A DNA stretch of 64,000 bases from Belliella pelovolcani (GCF_900156785.1 NZ_FTOP01000002.1:186001-250000), one strand, 5' to 3'. Positions 52,342-61,975 are shown, numbered from the stretch's first letter. Notes: a model not told the origin generated them from the sequence alone. A program made the numbers and translations.

Positions 52342-54453
52342 ATGGCATTAATTAAAAAAATCAGACAGAGAACAGGTCTTGCGATCGGTGTAATTGCAGT
52401 AGGTTTGATATTTTTCCTTGTAGGAGGAGATATATTAAGTCCGAATTCTACCCTTTTAGGGGGTAGTTCAAATAAGGTAGGCGAGATTGCAGGTGAAAGT
52501 ATTACTTACGAGGAATACATTCAGAAAATCGAAGAAACCAAATTCTCTTTTCAACAAAATACAGGTAGGACACCATCAGAAGCGGAAATGTACAGCATCC
52601 GCGAGCAAGCTTGGCAGGCCTTGATCGTTGATAAGGTTTTCAAAAATCAATATGAAGCATTGGGAATGACTATTTCTGATGCTGAGTTGGTGGATATGGT
52701 TCAGGGTGAAAATATCATTCCAGAACTGAGACAACAACTTGTCAACCCTACGACAGGTGAGTTTGACAGAGCACAGTTGATCACTTTCCTTCAAAGTTTG
52801 GAAAATGCGGGTCCCGAGCAAAGAGCTTTCTGGGCACAGCAAGAAAAACTTTTTGCTGACGCAAGATTGAGAATCAAGTATGACAATCTTTTGGCAACTT
52901 CTGAATATGCTACGAAAGCTGAAGGAAGATTACAGCACAAGATGGCCAATACCATCGCTGATGTGGACCATGTATTTATTCCATTCTATGTAATTCCTGA
53001 TGCTGAAATAGAGGTAACTGACGCTGAGCTCAAAGCTTATATCAACAAGCATAAAGAAAAATTCCAAGTTTCTAATGCAGTAGACTTAGACTATGTAGTT
53101 TTCAACTTATACCCAAGTGGTGAAGACTCTACTGCGGTAATTTCTGAAATTGAAAGATTGACAGAAGCTTTGAGAACTTCTGAGTCTGATTCTGCTTTTG
53201 CAGTAAGAAATTCTGAGACCAATAATGCCTTCAGAACAATCCTTCCTGGTGAGACCCTTCCTGAGTCCTTGACTAGCAATGTGGACAATATTGAAGTTGG
53301 AGAAACTTACGGCCCATTTGTTACCGCAAGATCTACTTATATTTCTTATAAGATTACAGACAAATTCAATGGTACGCCAAGAATGAGAGCTAGCCATATC
53401 CTATTTGGTACTCAAGGTCTAGAGGATGCTGACAAAGCTGAAGTAAAAGCGCAGGCTGAAGAAATATTGAAAGAAATTCAGGGTGGTCTTAATTTCGCTA
53501 CAGCAGCTACCCAATATGGTCAAGATGGAACTGCTCAGAGAGGTGGTGACCTAGGCTGGTTTGCAAAGGATGACTTCGTGACTGAGTTCGCAGAAGCTAC
53601 CTATGCTGCAAGAGCTACTGGCTTGATCAATAGATTGGTTGAGACTGAGTATGGCTACCACATCATCAACGTAACCGAACTTCCTAAGACAGAAACTTAC
53701 AAAATAGCAGCAATCGAGTTGGAATTGATCCCAAGTGATGCTACTAGAAATGATATCTTCAGACAAGCAGATTCGTTTTCAGCCAATTCTACCAATGCCA
53801 AAGAATTCCAAGCGAATGCAGAAGCTGAAGGATTCAGAATTATCCAAGCAAATGGTGTGGGTGCGTTCTCAAGAAACTTGAATAACCAAACTAACGCCAG
53901 AGAAATCATCAGATGGGCATTCAATGATGCTTCTGTTGGAAAAGTGTCTCAGGTTTTTGAATTAGATAATACTTACATCGTAGCCAAATTGAGAGGTAAA
54001 TATGAAGAAGGTGTTGCTTCTCTGGATCAGGTAAGAGCGCAAGTGCTCGTACAAGTGAGAAACGAGAAGAAAGCAGCTAAAATCACCGAAAGAATCAAAG
54101 GAAAAACAACCTTAGAAGAAATTAAGGCTGAGTTTGGTGATGATGCTTCTTTGGACAATTCTGCTGATCTGACATTAGGTAGCAGTGTGTTGCCAGGTGT
54201 TGGATTTGCTCCTAGAGCTATTGGTGCAATCTTTGGATTAAAAAACTCTGGAGAAATGACCAAGCCAATCCATGAAGATGTTGGGGTGATTGTTGCAAAG
54301 CTTAATGCTATCACACCTGCTACTGAGGTTGCTGATTATAATAGTTACCAAGCAAGTATCGCTCAGAACAATTCCCAAAGAACTACCTACATGATCATGA
54401 TGGCCTTAGAAGACTTAGCCAATGTGAAGGATTATAGATATAAATTCTTTTAA
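52342..54453 (+). CDS. PpiD/SurA-like peptidyl-prolyl isomerase
   Basis: 703 residues. A basic start and one membrane helix (TGLAIGVIAVGLIFFLVGG) anchor it in the inner membrane, facing the periplasm. A SurA-type N-terminal chaperone region spans about 45-300, then a parvulin domain at about 347-445 with MRASHILFGTQG, RGGDLGWFAKDDFV and VETEYGYHIINV. A second, degenerate isomerase-like region follows. It helps exported proteins fold. It follows the CBS-domain gene by 74 bases and ends before its own terminator. Confidence 0.92.
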   Translation: MALIKKIRQRTGLAIGVIAVGLIFFLVGGDILSPNSTLLGGSSNKVGEIAGESITYEEYIQKIEETKFSFQQNTGRTPSEAEMYSIREQAWQALIVDKVFKNQYEALGMTISDAELVDMVQGENIIPELRQQLVNPTTGEFDRAQLITFLQSLENAGPEQRAFWAQQEKLFADARLRIKYDNLLATSEYATKAEGRLQHKMANTIADVDHVFIPFYVIPDAEIEVTDAELKAYINKHKEKFQVSNAVDLDYVVFNLYPSGEDSTAVISEIERLTEALRTSESDSAFAVRNSETNNAFRTILPGETLPESLTSNVDNIEVGETYGPFVTARSTYISYKITDKFNGTPRMRASHILFGTQGLEDADKAEVKAQAEEILKEIQGGLNFATAATQYGQDGTAQRGGDLGWFAKDDFVTEFAEATYAARATGLINRLVETEYGYHIINVTELPKTETYKIAAIELELIPSDATRNDIFRQADSFSANSTNAKEFQANAEAEGFRIIQANGVGAFSRNLNNQTNAREIIRWAFNDASVGKVSQVFELDNTYIVAKLRGKYEEGVASLDQVRAQVLVQVRNEKKAAKITERIKGKTTLEEIKAEFGDDASLDNSADLTLGSSVLPGVGFAPRAIGAIFGLKNSGEMTKPIHEDVGVIVAKLNAITPATEVADYNSYQASIAQNNSQRTTYMIMMALEDLANVKDYRYKFF

Positions 54454-54552
54454 TTAACTTGTCTGCTACTAGGTAGTCGATTGACCACATCCCATGTTCA
54501 ACCGCTGACTACTAGTTAAGTAGATATGATCATTACAAAATACGCTTGAAGA

Positions 54553-54582
54553 AGACCCGTGATTCAATCACGGGTTTTTTTA
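54553..54582 (+). terminator. Terminator after the isomerase gene
   Basis: Stem ACCCGTGATT / AATCACGGGT with one loop base pair spare and TTTTTTT after it. The 100 bases between stop and stem also contain a weak CTACTAGGTAGTC / GACTACTAG inverted repeat with no clear role. Confidence 0.88.
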
Positions 54583-54645
54583 TGTCTGAATTTTCTTTCT
54601 TTAATTCGGGTTGAATGAGGGATAAGCATTAAATTCGTAGTGATT

Positions 54646-54912
54646 ATGAAAAATACATTTGATAAACAGGCCTTCAAAGAAAAGCTTGAGGCACAGATGA
54701 ACTTCCCTGCGCTCTACATGTTCAAGTTTATCGTTCAGACGGGAAAAGAGCATGAAGTAGCAGCGCTCTTGCCAAATAACAACATGGAGCTTAAAAGTTC
54801 TAGTAAAGGCACCTATGTCAGCGCTACGATCAAGGCGATGATGGGCTCTAGTGATGCAGTACTGGATGTCTATGAGCGTGCAGCGAAGATAGAGGGAGTT
54901 ATTTCCCTTTAA
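54646..54912 (+). CDS. DUF493 (YbeD-like) protein
   Basis: 88 residues from ATG 54646 (a GTG two codons earlier is possible). The start PALYMFKFIVQTG and the later SSSKGTYVSATIKAMMGSSD fit DUF493, a small ferredoxin-like ACT-type fold related to E. coli YbeD. Function unknown; it may bind a small molecule. First gene of a tight plus-strand run with phhB and rsmI. Confidence 0.82.
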   Translation: MKNTFDKQAFKEKLEAQMNFPALYMFKFIVQTGKEHEVAALLPNNNMELKSSSKGTYVSATIKAMMGSSDAVLDVYERAAKIEGVISL

Positions 54913-54937
54913 TTTTAATTAAAAAAACACTTAGGAT

Positions 54938-55165
54938 ATGTGGAAGGAAGAAGAAAATAAGCTAAAAAGAACTTTTGAGTTTAAAGATTTTCAAGAGGCT
55001 TTTGCCTTTATGACTAGAGTGGCATTTCTAGCAGAACTTCAAGGGCATCACCCTAACTGGAGCAATGTCTACAATACCGTCTCCATAGAACTGACTACGC
55101 ATGATGCGGGGAATATCGTCACAGATAAAGACCACAAGCTTGCCAAAGCAATCGATGCAATCTGA
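54938..55165 (+). CDS. phhB: Pterin-4a-carbinolamine dehydratase
   Basis: 75 residues, shorter than typical but with the complete active site: [20 protein letters not shown] carries the His-His-Pro-x-Trp motif, and [12 protein letters not shown] the closing His. The enzyme regenerates tetrahydropterin cofactors after amino-acid hydroxylation. No hydroxylase gene is in the window, so its partner is elsewhere. It ends one base before the rsmI start codon. Confidence 0.93.
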   Translation: MWKEEENKLKRTFEFKDFQEAFAFMTRVAFLAELQGHHPNWSNVYNTVSIELTTHDAGNIVTDKDHKLAKAIDAI

Positions 55166-55166
55166 T

Positions 55167-55853
55167 ATGGTAGAGGATAAACACATCAGCCTGTACCTAG
55201 TCCCTACTCCTATCGGTAATCTTGGTGACATTACACTTAGAGCAATCGAGGTATTAAAGTCTGTGGATGTCATTCTCGCAGAAGATACACGCACTACAGG
55301 AAAGTTGCTCAAACACCTAGAAATACAACGACCCCTTCAGAGTTACCATATTTTTAATGAACACAAGACCGTGGAACGATTGGTAGAGCGCCTAGAAAAG
55401 GGTGAAGTCATGGCGCTTTGCTCTGATGCGGGAACTCCTGCTATCTCGGATCCAGGGTTTTTGCTCGTCAGAGCGGTCAGAGATGCAGGTTTGGAAGTGA
55501 ATTGTCTACCTGGTGCAACTGCTTTTGTACCTGCCCTAGTCAATTCAGGACTTCCAAATGATCGTTTTACTTTTGAGGGTTTTCTGCCTCATAAAAAAGG
55601 TAGAAAAACTCGAATCGAAAAACTACTGGAAGAGGAGCGCACGATGATTTTCTATGAATCACCTCATCGCTTGATGAAAACACTGGTACAATTTTCCGAA
55701 GTTTTTGGAGAAGAGCGTATGGCTTGTGTATCCAGAGAATTGACCAAAATCTATGAAGAAAACGTCAGAGGCACACTCGCCGAGCTGATCGCCTATTACG
55801 AAGCGCATCCCATCAAAGGAGAGATCGTATTGGTCGTACAGGGGAAAGGGTAA
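55167..55853 (+). CDS. rsmI: 16S rRNA 2'-O-ribose methyltransferase RsmI
   Basis: 228 residues from ATG 55167, one base after the phhB stop; the frame is open further upstream, inside phhB. RsmI methylates C1402 of 16S rRNA. Motifs are LYLVPTPIGNLGDITLRA, ILAEDTRTTGKLLKHL, LCSDAGTPAISDPGFLL and CLPGATAFVPALVNSGLP, the tetrapyrrole-methylase fold that binds S-adenosylmethionine. The C-terminal part contains FYESPHRLMKTL. An AT-rich tandem repeat follows the stop. Confidence 0.94.
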   Translation: MVEDKHISLYLVPTPIGNLGDITLRAIEVLKSVDVILAEDTRTTGKLLKHLEIQRPLQSYHIFNEHKTVERLVERLEKGEVMALCSDAGTPAISDPGFLLVRAVRDAGLEVNCLPGATAFVPALVNSGLPNDRFTFEGFLPHKKGRKTRIEKLLEEERTMIFYESPHRLMKTLVQFSEVFGEERMACVSRELTKIYEENVRGTLAELIAYYEAHPIKGEIVLVVQGKG

Positions 55854-55897
55854 TTGGTTATTAGTTAATTGGTAAATTAGTTATTAGTCAATTGGTA
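55851..55897. repeat. AT-rich tandem repeat after rsmI
   Basis: TTATTAGTTAATTGGTA at 55858 recurs at 55881 with one change, a 23-base period, preceded by a partial copy TAATTGGTTATTAG. No gene between 55854 and 55997. Confidence 0.6.
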
Positions 55898-55997
55898 GAA
55901 AAGGCTTTGGGGAAGTGTTAGTAATAGTATGGCAAAAGACTGGCTTGGATAGAGTTAGTCCATCAAAATTTTTATAAAAACCTATTAAACAAATACA

Positions 55998-56792
55998 ATG
56001 ATTGATTTGAATGTGGTCTTGGATCAGACCAAGGAGATTGCGAAGGAGGTTGGGGCATTTATAAGACGAGAGCGGCAGCATTTTGACCTAGCTAGTGTTG
56101 AAGCCAAAGGATTGAATGATCTTGTCTCTTACGTGGATAAGGAAGCAGAAGAGATGATCGTAGCGCGATTGGTACAGGTATTACCTGAGGCAGGATTCAT
56201 CACCGAAGAGGGCACCAGAGCTGAGCAAACCAAAGAGTACACTTGGATCATTGACCCATTGGACGGAACGACCAATTTTATCCATGGTATTCCTGTTTTT
56301 TGCGTAAGTATAGGCTTGATGAAAGGTCAGGAAATTGTCCTAGGGGTAGTTTATGAGGTCAATTTGCACGAGTGCTTCTATGCGCTCAAAGGCCAAGGAG
56401 CTTATTGTAATGACACCAAAATCAGCGTGAGCAAGGCACCAACCTTATCAGAGTCACTGATCGCAACAGGATTTCCTTACAGCGCATTTGGGCAGATTGA
56501 TGAATATTTGACTATCTTGAAAGTACTGATGCAAAAGACGCATGGCTTGCGTAGGCTAGGGAGTGCAGCAGCTGATCTTTGCTACGTAGCCTGTGGACGA
56601 ATGGATGCCTATTTCGAATACAATCTTAATTCTTACGATGTCGCGGCAGGGTCTTTGATTGTAAAAGAAGCAGGAGGTCAAGTTACTGACTTCAAGAAAG
56701 GGAAAGATTACATCTTTGGTAGGGAAATTTTGGCTAGCAATTCACAAGTTCATGAAGAGCTTTGGAAAGAGTTGCATAAAATCTGGTCATAA
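55998..56792 (+). CDS. suhB: Inositol-1-monophosphatase family protein
   Basis: 264 residues. It hydrolyses myo-inositol phosphates or similar sugar phosphates using Mg2+. The metal-binding motifs are FITEEG (Glu), WIIDPLDGTTNFIHG (Asp-x-x-Asp) and YDVAAGSLIVKEAGG (the final Asp). GLRRLGSAAADLCYVACG lies between. In enterobacteria the homologue SuhB also affects transcription; that is not shown here. Followed by the AsmA-like gene after 78 bases. Confidence 0.9.
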   Translation: MIDLNVVLDQTKEIAKEVGAFIRRERQHFDLASVEAKGLNDLVSYVDKEAEEMIVARLVQVLPEAGFITEEGTRAEQTKEYTWIIDPLDGTTNFIHGIPVFCVSIGLMKGQEIVLGVVYEVNLHECFYALKGQGAYCNDTKISVSKAPTLSESLIATGFPYSAFGQIDEYLTILKVLMQKTHGLRRLGSAAADLCYVACGRMDAYFEYNLNSYDVAAGSLIVKEAGGQVTDFKKGKDYIFGREILASNSQVHEELWKELHKIWS

Positions 56793-56870
56793 TAGTAGAA
56801 ATGTACCCTAAGGCTTCGCCATCAGTCTCTTCTTTTCGTTGAATGATTTGTAAACATAAACAGGATACAC

Positions 56871-59800
56871 ATGAAAAAGACCGTCTATATTGTTTTGGCG
56901 ATTTTTGCTTTTTTATTGGTCGCGTTGATAGCGACTCCATTTATTTTCAAAGATAAAATCATCGAGCGCGTAGATCGGGAGATTGCCCAATCTGTCAATG
57001 CGCAAGTACATTATGATTTTAGAAATATTAGCCTGAGTGTGTTCAAGCGCTTTCCTGATATCAGTATGACTTTGAGGGACTTTGGCATCACAGGTAATCC
57101 CCCTTTCCAAAATGACACCCTAGTCCATGTGGATCAATTTCAGGTAGATTTTAACTTATGGTCTGTTCTATTTGCCGATACGCCTTCCTTGACGGGGATT
57201 CATCTTGATGGAGGAAGTATTTATGTGAAGGTGCTCGAAGATGGACGTGCTAATTATGACATCACTTATCCTTCACAAGTAGAGGAAACCAGCGAAAGCA
57301 ATTTTGAAATTGGAGTGGACCTGATAGAAGTCAATAACTTAACTTTTATTTACGATGACAGGGAATTGGATTACTTCATGGCTTTGGGCAATGTACAGCT
57401 AGCTGGAAAAGGAAACTTTACCGCAGATGTCTATCAGCTCCCATTGAAAATGGAGGCGCTGATTGCAGACATCACCTATGAAGGGACCAATTATTTGAGG
57501 AATAAAGACTTTAAGGGAAATACCACGGTAGATGTGGATATGGGGAATATGAAGTTTGCATTCTCAGATGGGGATTTTTCATTGAATGACTTTCTATTTG
57601 ACCTTTATGGCTTTGTAGCTATGTCTGCGTCTGATATTGAATTTGATCTGAATTTTGAAGGCAAAGACAATTCTTTCAGAAGTATTCTTTCTTTGGTTCC
57701 TGGCATTTATTCCGAGAGTTTTGCAGGTTTGAAGACCTCAGGAACCATGGATTTCAATGGGTTTTTCAGGGGTATTTATAATGATTCAAGCTTTCCTGCT
57801 TTCGATATCAACCTGAATGTGGTAGACGGCATGTTTCAATATCCAGACCTGCCTCGCCCTGTGAGTGATGTACAACTTGCCATGCAAGTAGTCAACACTA
57901 CGGATAATTTAGATTTAACCAAAGTCAATATTCCTACATTTTCCTTGAACTTTGGTTCTAATCCAATCTCGGGTAATCTACTTTTGGAAAATTTAGTCAC
58001 TTATGATATAGATGGTAGATTAGTAGGAAAACTTAACCTTGAAGAATTGACCTCTATCTTCCCCATAGATGGGATGGCTCTGCGTGGCATGCTAGATGTC
58101 AATGCTACCGCTAAGGGTCGCTATGATTCCATTGCCAATATGATCCCTGCGATCAATGCCAAAATGCTGCTTAGCAATGGTTACATCAAAAGCAGTGAGT
58201 ATCCTGCTCCCATTGAAAATTTGAATGTCTCCGCCAATATCATCAATACCAGTGGGAAAATGGCGGACTTTCTAGTGGATCTAAGCAACTTTGGCTTTGA
58301 GCTGGATGATGAAGCGATCAGTGGGAATTTGAAAGTAGCCGATTTTGATTTGCTCAAATGGGATGGGGCTGTCAAAGGAACCATAGACCTTGGAAAAATG
58401 ATGGCCATCTTTCCTATGGAGAATACCATCATGGAAGGGAAAATCAGCGCAGATTTGAATACCAAAGGCTCTTACAAAGACGTGGAGCTTGAGCGATTTG
58501 ATCGTTTGGATACCCGGGGAGAAATGAGCGTGGAGCAGTTTTATTTCACTTCCTATGACTTACCACAAGGTATTAGAATCAATGAAGCCAAAGCTGATTT
58601 TACACCAAGTCGCATTAATTTGACCAAGTTTGACTCAAGGGTTGGAGAAAGCCCGTTGACAGCAACAGGATTCTTGTCCAACTATATGAATTTCTTCTTG
58701 AAGGAAAATGAAACACTTAAAGGACAACTTGCCCTTCAATCCAACAGATTCAATGTGAATCAATGGATGACTGAGTCAGAAAGTACAGAAGAGAACAGTC
58801 TGACAGTTATCGAGTTGCCTACAAATATTGATTTTACCATGTCTGTAGATGCAGCTGAGGTGATCTATGACAATCTCAATTTGAAGCAAGTGAAGGGTAA
58901 TATGACGCTGAAGGAAGGCGTCTTGAGCTTCAGAGAGGCTTCTATGGCAGCTCTTGGTGGTCAATTGGTGATGAATGGCTCCTACGATCCAAGAGATTTG
59001 ACTGCTCCCAAATTTGATTTCAATTTTAATGTGATTGACCTCAGTATTGCAGAGGCTTTTGACAAGTTGAACACTGTCAAAGTTTTAGCCCCTGTGGCGG
59101 AGCATTTGACTGGGAAATTCTCAACCAAATTAGATTTTTCAGGTCTTCTTGGACAGGATATGATGCCTATTTTATCCTCTTTGGATGGTAAAGGCGTGGT
59201 TAGGGTATTGGAAGCTGCTTTTCAAAACAGTCCTTTGATTCAGGGCGTGACAAGCTTGACTAGACTCAATGATACCAATACCCTACAATTCAGAAACCTC
59301 AATTTGCCAATTGAAATAGAAGACGGAATGCTCAGTTTGAAGCCTGTAGACCTTCGCCTTTGGGACTATCAAGCCAATGTGCAAGGGAGTACGGGTTTTG
59401 ATGGGAGCATCAATTACCTCGTCAATATGCAAGTTCCAGCTGGCAGATTTGGTGCACAAGCTAATAATTTGCTTGCTACTATTTCTGGAACTGAGGCGAC
59501 TACCTCTACTTTGATCCCAGTAGCCATTACCCTTGGAGGCACTTATGGTAGTCCAAAAGTCGGTCTTGCTGGAGGTAACTCCATAGAGTCACTTCTTACC
59601 AATGCGCTAAGATCAAGAGTGAGCTCTGAGCGGGAAAACTTACAAGCGCGTGCCACAGAACAATTCAAAGCTACAGAAGATAGTATCAAAAGTGAGTTGA
59701 AGACGAGAGCAGAAGCTTTACAGGATTCTGCAAAAAGAGAAGCTGAGAAGAAGGTTTCTGAAACCAAGGATAGAGCAGTGGAGGAGGCCAAAAATGTACT

Positions 59801-59885
59801 CAAAGGGGTTCTGGGAAACCGAGTAAGACCAGCTGCAAAGCCAGATACTGTTAAAAGAGATACTACGAAGTCGGGTAATAATTAG
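56871..59885 (+). CDS. Giant AsmA-like protein, 1004 aa
   Basis: The N-terminus KKTVYIVLAIFAFLLVALIA is a single membrane anchor. The rest is a long chain of repeated beta strands with motifs such as DFRNISLSVFKRFPDISMTL and GKLNLEELTSIFPIDGMALRG that mark the AsmA/TamB/VPS13-type bridge proteins. The C-terminal region SINYLVNMQVPAGRFGAQ is the AsmA C-terminal domain, followed by a charged coil (about 910-990). Such proteins move lipids between membranes or assist outer-membrane assembly. It stands after suhB; no tamA gene is near. Confidence 0.85.
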   Translation: MKKTVYIVLAIFAFLLVALIATPFIFKDKIIERVDREIAQSVNAQVHYDFRNISLSVFKRFPDISMTLRDFGITGNPPFQNDTLVHVDQFQVDFNLWSVLFADTPSLTGIHLDGGSIYVKVLEDGRANYDITYPSQVEETSESNFEIGVDLIEVNNLTFIYDDRELDYFMALGNVQLAGKGNFTADVYQLPLKMEALIADITYEGTNYLRNKDFKGNTTVDVDMGNMKFAFSDGDFSLNDFLFDLYGFVAMSASDIEFDLNFEGKDNSFRSILSLVPGIYSESFAGLKTSGTMDFNGFFRGIYNDSSFPAFDINLNVVDGMFQYPDLPRPVSDVQLAMQVVNTTDNLDLTKVNIPTFSLNFGSNPISGNLLLENLVTYDIDGRLVGKLNLEELTSIFPIDGMALRGMLDVNATAKGRYDSIANMIPAINAKMLLSNGYIKSSEYPAPIENLNVSANIINTSGKMADFLVDLSNFGFELDDEAISGNLKVADFDLLKWDGAVKGTIDLGKMMAIFPMENTIMEGKISADLNTKGSYKDVELERFDRLDTRGEMSVEQFYFTSYDLPQGIRINEAKADFTPSRINLTKFDSRVGESPLTATGFLSNYMNFFLKENETLKGQLALQSNRFNVNQWMTESESTEENSLTVIELPTNIDFTMSVDAAEVIYDNLNLKQVKGNMTLKEGVLSFREASMAALGGQLVMNGSYDPRDLTAPKFDFNFNVIDLSIAEAFDKLNTVKVLAPVAEHLTGKFSTKLDFSGLLGQDMMPILSSLDGKGVVRVLEAAFQNSPLIQGVTSLTRLNDTNTLQFRNLNLPIEIEDGMLSLKPVDLRLWDYQANVQGSTGFDGSINYLVNMQVPAGRFGAQANNLLATISGTEATTSTLIPVAITLGGTYGSPKVGLAGGNSIESLLTNALRSRVSSERENLQARATEQFKATEDSIKSELKTRAEALQDSAKREAEKKVSETKDRAVEEAKNVLKGVLGNRVRPAAKPDTVKRDTTKSGNN

Positions 59886-59894
59886 GCATCTTTG

Positions 59895-59935
59895 GTTTCT
59901 CGCAAAGTTTGCGAAGGAGCAAAGTTTCGCCAAGG
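59895..59935. repeat. Dispersed intergenic repeat, copy 2
   Basis: Reads TTTCTCGCAAAG, TTTGCG, AAGGAGCAAAG and TCGCCAA, the same series as at 14271-14317. It also contains the palindrome CGCAAA-G-TTTGCG. It begins ten bases after the AsmA-like stop codon. Confidence 0.6.
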
Positions 59936-60056
59936 ATCATAAGCAGTAATTGGGAAAAAGGAATTTCAAGCAATCGATAGCAATGTCCAGTATTTCTCTC
60001 TGTGTAACCTTGCTTTTCTCCCTTGCAAAAAATGCATCTCCGTTGAATGGATCATA

Positions 60057-60962
60057 CTATCCCAAGATCCAGTACCATACGCCCACTGTGCCAAAGGAAA
60101 GCGGAATGCCTACGCCTACTAAAAGAGAAGCTAGTTTGGGCTCTAGGTCATGCGTGATCGCGATGATTGATCCGGTGATCATGGGTGCCATAGCCATTTC
60201 GATTACAGACACTTGGAAAGCCAAGCCTTCTGCTCCCAAAATCCAGCCAAACAGCAGTAACATCACCAATGGAGCGATAACCAACTTGTAGCCTAATCCT
60301 AGCCACAGATATGTAGATTTGATGGCTTGAAAATTGACTTTGAGCTGTAGGCCTACCGCGATCAGGGCTACAGGAGTGAGCGTCATGGCTACAAGATCAA
60401 AGAAGAAATCTAGTTCGCTAGGAACACGCAATCCAGATAAATTCATCACCAAGGCCAATACAAAAAAAGTGAATGGAGGGAATGTCAGGATTTTTCTACT
60501 GATGTCTCGCTTCCTACTTTTCTCTTTGGCATGAATGGAAGCCACAATGATCGCAAGTGAACTGACGATGATAAATGAGCCTGCTTGATCAATGATCAGT
60601 GCAATTTTCAATGCTTCCTCTCCGTATAGAGCATGCACAATGGGAAATCCCACAAAGGAAGTATTGGCTAGGCCGGCTGTGATGATCAGGCAACCTGTGA
60701 GAGATAAACTCCATCGAAAAATACGTCCCAGTGATCCAAAAAGCAACCAAGATAACCCAAATGAAATCCAAGCCACCGATGCGGGCATAAGCAAGCTGCT
60801 ATCAAGGCTGATTTCAGGAATCAACCTGAGTGAAAGCATTGGCAAGACCAAGTAAATCAGGTATTTGTTCAGGTATTGGGCTGTTTGGTGCGGAAGTAGC
60901 TTGACCCTTTGCAGTAGCAAGCCCAGCAGCAGAAAAATCAGAATCAAGAAGAGTTTGTCCAT
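60057..60962 (-). CDS. Auxin-efflux-carrier (AEC) family transporter
   Basis: 301 residues with about ten membrane helices. The N-terminal LLLGLLLQRVKLLPHQTAQYLNK-type segment, helix pair FVGFPIVHALYGEEALK, and the last helices with MITGSIIAITHDLEP fit the AEC family, which exports organic acids, amino acids or other small anions. Substrate unknown. A TAACTTTG box lies eight bases before the ATG on the minus strand, so the leader is very short. Confidence 0.88.
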   Translation of the reverse strand: MDKLFLILIFLLLGLLLQRVKLLPHQTAQYLNKYLIYLVLPMLSLRLIPEISLDSSLLMPASVAWISFGLSWLLFGSLGRIFRWSLSLTGCLIITAGLANTSFVGFPIVHALYGEEALKIALIIDQAGSFIIVSSLAIIVASIHAKEKSRKRDISRKILTFPPFTFFVLALVMNLSGLRVPSELDFFFDLVAMTLTPVALIAVGLQLKVNFQAIKSTYLWLGLGYKLVIAPLVMLLLFGWILGAEGLAFQVSVIEMAMAPMITGSIIAITHDLEPKLASLLVGVGIPLSFGTVGVWYWILG

Positions 60963-60969
60963 AAGCGAT

Positions 60970-60977
60970 CAAAGTTA
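60970..60977 (-). promoter_or_regulatory. -7 box (TAACTTTG) of the AEC gene
   Basis: A TAnnTTTG match on the minus strand with seven bases between it and the ATG at 60962; the expected transcript has only a few leader bases. No -33 seen. Confidence 0.4.
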
Positions 60978-61051
60978 ACACAATCATAATTTTGTCTTGA
61001 CAGCTGCTATCAGAATATCTACTTTTTTTGTAAAGGCAAAATTAAAAGAGC

Positions 61052-61282
61052 ATGACAAGGCTGATACCCATTGAGATAGAAGGCAAGAAGCTGGTTCAGT
61101 TGGCCCAACTGACCATCGATCAGGCCAATGATTTGAGGAGTTGGTTACCTTCCGATAGTCTGAAAAAAGTTAGCCTTCATGGCGTAGACCTTCAAGATTG
61201 CGTGGATTTTGAGACTTATGATTACTGGTTCAAGAGCCACCATATCCTAAGCAAATCATACCAGACGATTTTAGATTTTTAG
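61052..61282 (+). CDS. Conserved hypothetical protein, 76 aa
   Basis: A soluble small protein beginning RLIPIEIEGKKLVQLAQLT and ending DLQDCVDFETYDYWF then an amphipathic tail. I have seen similar sequences in Bacteroidota but cannot name the family. Its stop overlaps the stop of the next, convergent gene by four bases. Confidence 0.65.
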   Translation: MTRLIPIEIEGKKLVQLAQLTIDQANDLRSWLPSDSLKKVSLHGVDLQDCVDFETYDYWFKSHHILSKSYQTILDF

Positions 61283-61653
61283 ATCATTCCAAAAGTTTTT
61301 CGCTTTTCGCTAAAGTAGCGCTCCAGTTCTTGGTACAGCAGACTTTCAGCAAGGGGAATCCCAGCTAAAGTGAGCTGAATGTTTCCTTGTGCCGTACTGG
61401 GTGATACATCCATGGTTTCAATCATAAAAATCAGTTCTTGTAAGCTGAGAGGTTGGGGTGATTTTTCAGGATTCAGCTTGATATCATTGCCATAGAAATC
61501 TACTGCCTCGTAATAATAGACCCCATCCAAGGCATTGGCATAGATGCTGATCTCTTCTCCCCATTGACTTTCGGGATAGCTGAGCTTGCAGATCAGCGTA
61601 TTGGGACCTGTTCCGTTGAAGTAGCTTGCCGGCTGATAGTCAAAATTGATCAT
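61279..61653 (-). CDS. Hypothetical protein, 124 aa
   Basis: A soluble protein with a strand-rich N-terminal half (MINFDYQPASYFNGTGPN, then LICKLSYPESQWGEEISIYA) and a helical C-terminal half (LAGIPLAESLLYQELERYFS). No signal or known domain. It is convergent with the 76-aa gene, overlapping it by four bases. Confidence 0.6.
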   Translation of the reverse strand: MINFDYQPASYFNGTGPNTLICKLSYPESQWGEEISIYANALDGVYYYEAVDFYGNDIKLNPEKSPQPLSLQELIFMIETMDVSPSTAQGNIQLTLAGIPLAESLLYQELERYFSEKRKTFGMI

Positions 61654-61975
61654 GCTGTGAAATTAGGGATAAATGACCAAAGAACTAGGAGTAGTAAAAG
61701 TTATTCTAATGTCACTTTTGAAATAAAATAGGCTATACCTGATTGAGGTATAAACGCTTCTAGATCATTGATTCGGATAAGGGTATTCCAATCATGGAAA
61801 AATAATAGGATTGATTGTCAACTACTTATGGTTTAGCGAAAAAAATAGTTTAAATTTTGGAGAATGTACTAATGATTTGGTATTATTGATAATCAGATCA
61901 TTACAAAAAGAACTGCGCAGGGATTTTTTAGATCGGGTGTTTAAACAAATTTTAAAAATTCTAATTTTAACAACG
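61654..61975. other. Gene-free stretch upstream of the Cys-rich peptide gene
   Basis: No supported coding sequence. A small perfect inverted repeat TATACCT-GATTG-AGGTATA lies at 61734-61752. No clear TAnnTTTG promoter is seen, although TAAATTTT near 61850 is one base off. Confidence 0.5.

Noticed and set aside
54466-54523. CTACTAGGTAGTC / GACTACTAG inverted repeat, possibly an RNA or tRNA-like fold
   Set aside because: Pairing is imperfect and short, no tRNA arms can be built, and the proper terminator follows at 54553.
55101-55166. Longer rsmI start within phhB
   Set aside because: ATG 55167 directly follows the phhB stop and gives the canonical RsmI N-terminus.
61811-61975. 55-codon N-terminal extension of the six-cysteine peptide gene
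   Set aside because: It would put the signal sequence in the middle of the protein; ATG 61976 gives a proper signal peptide.
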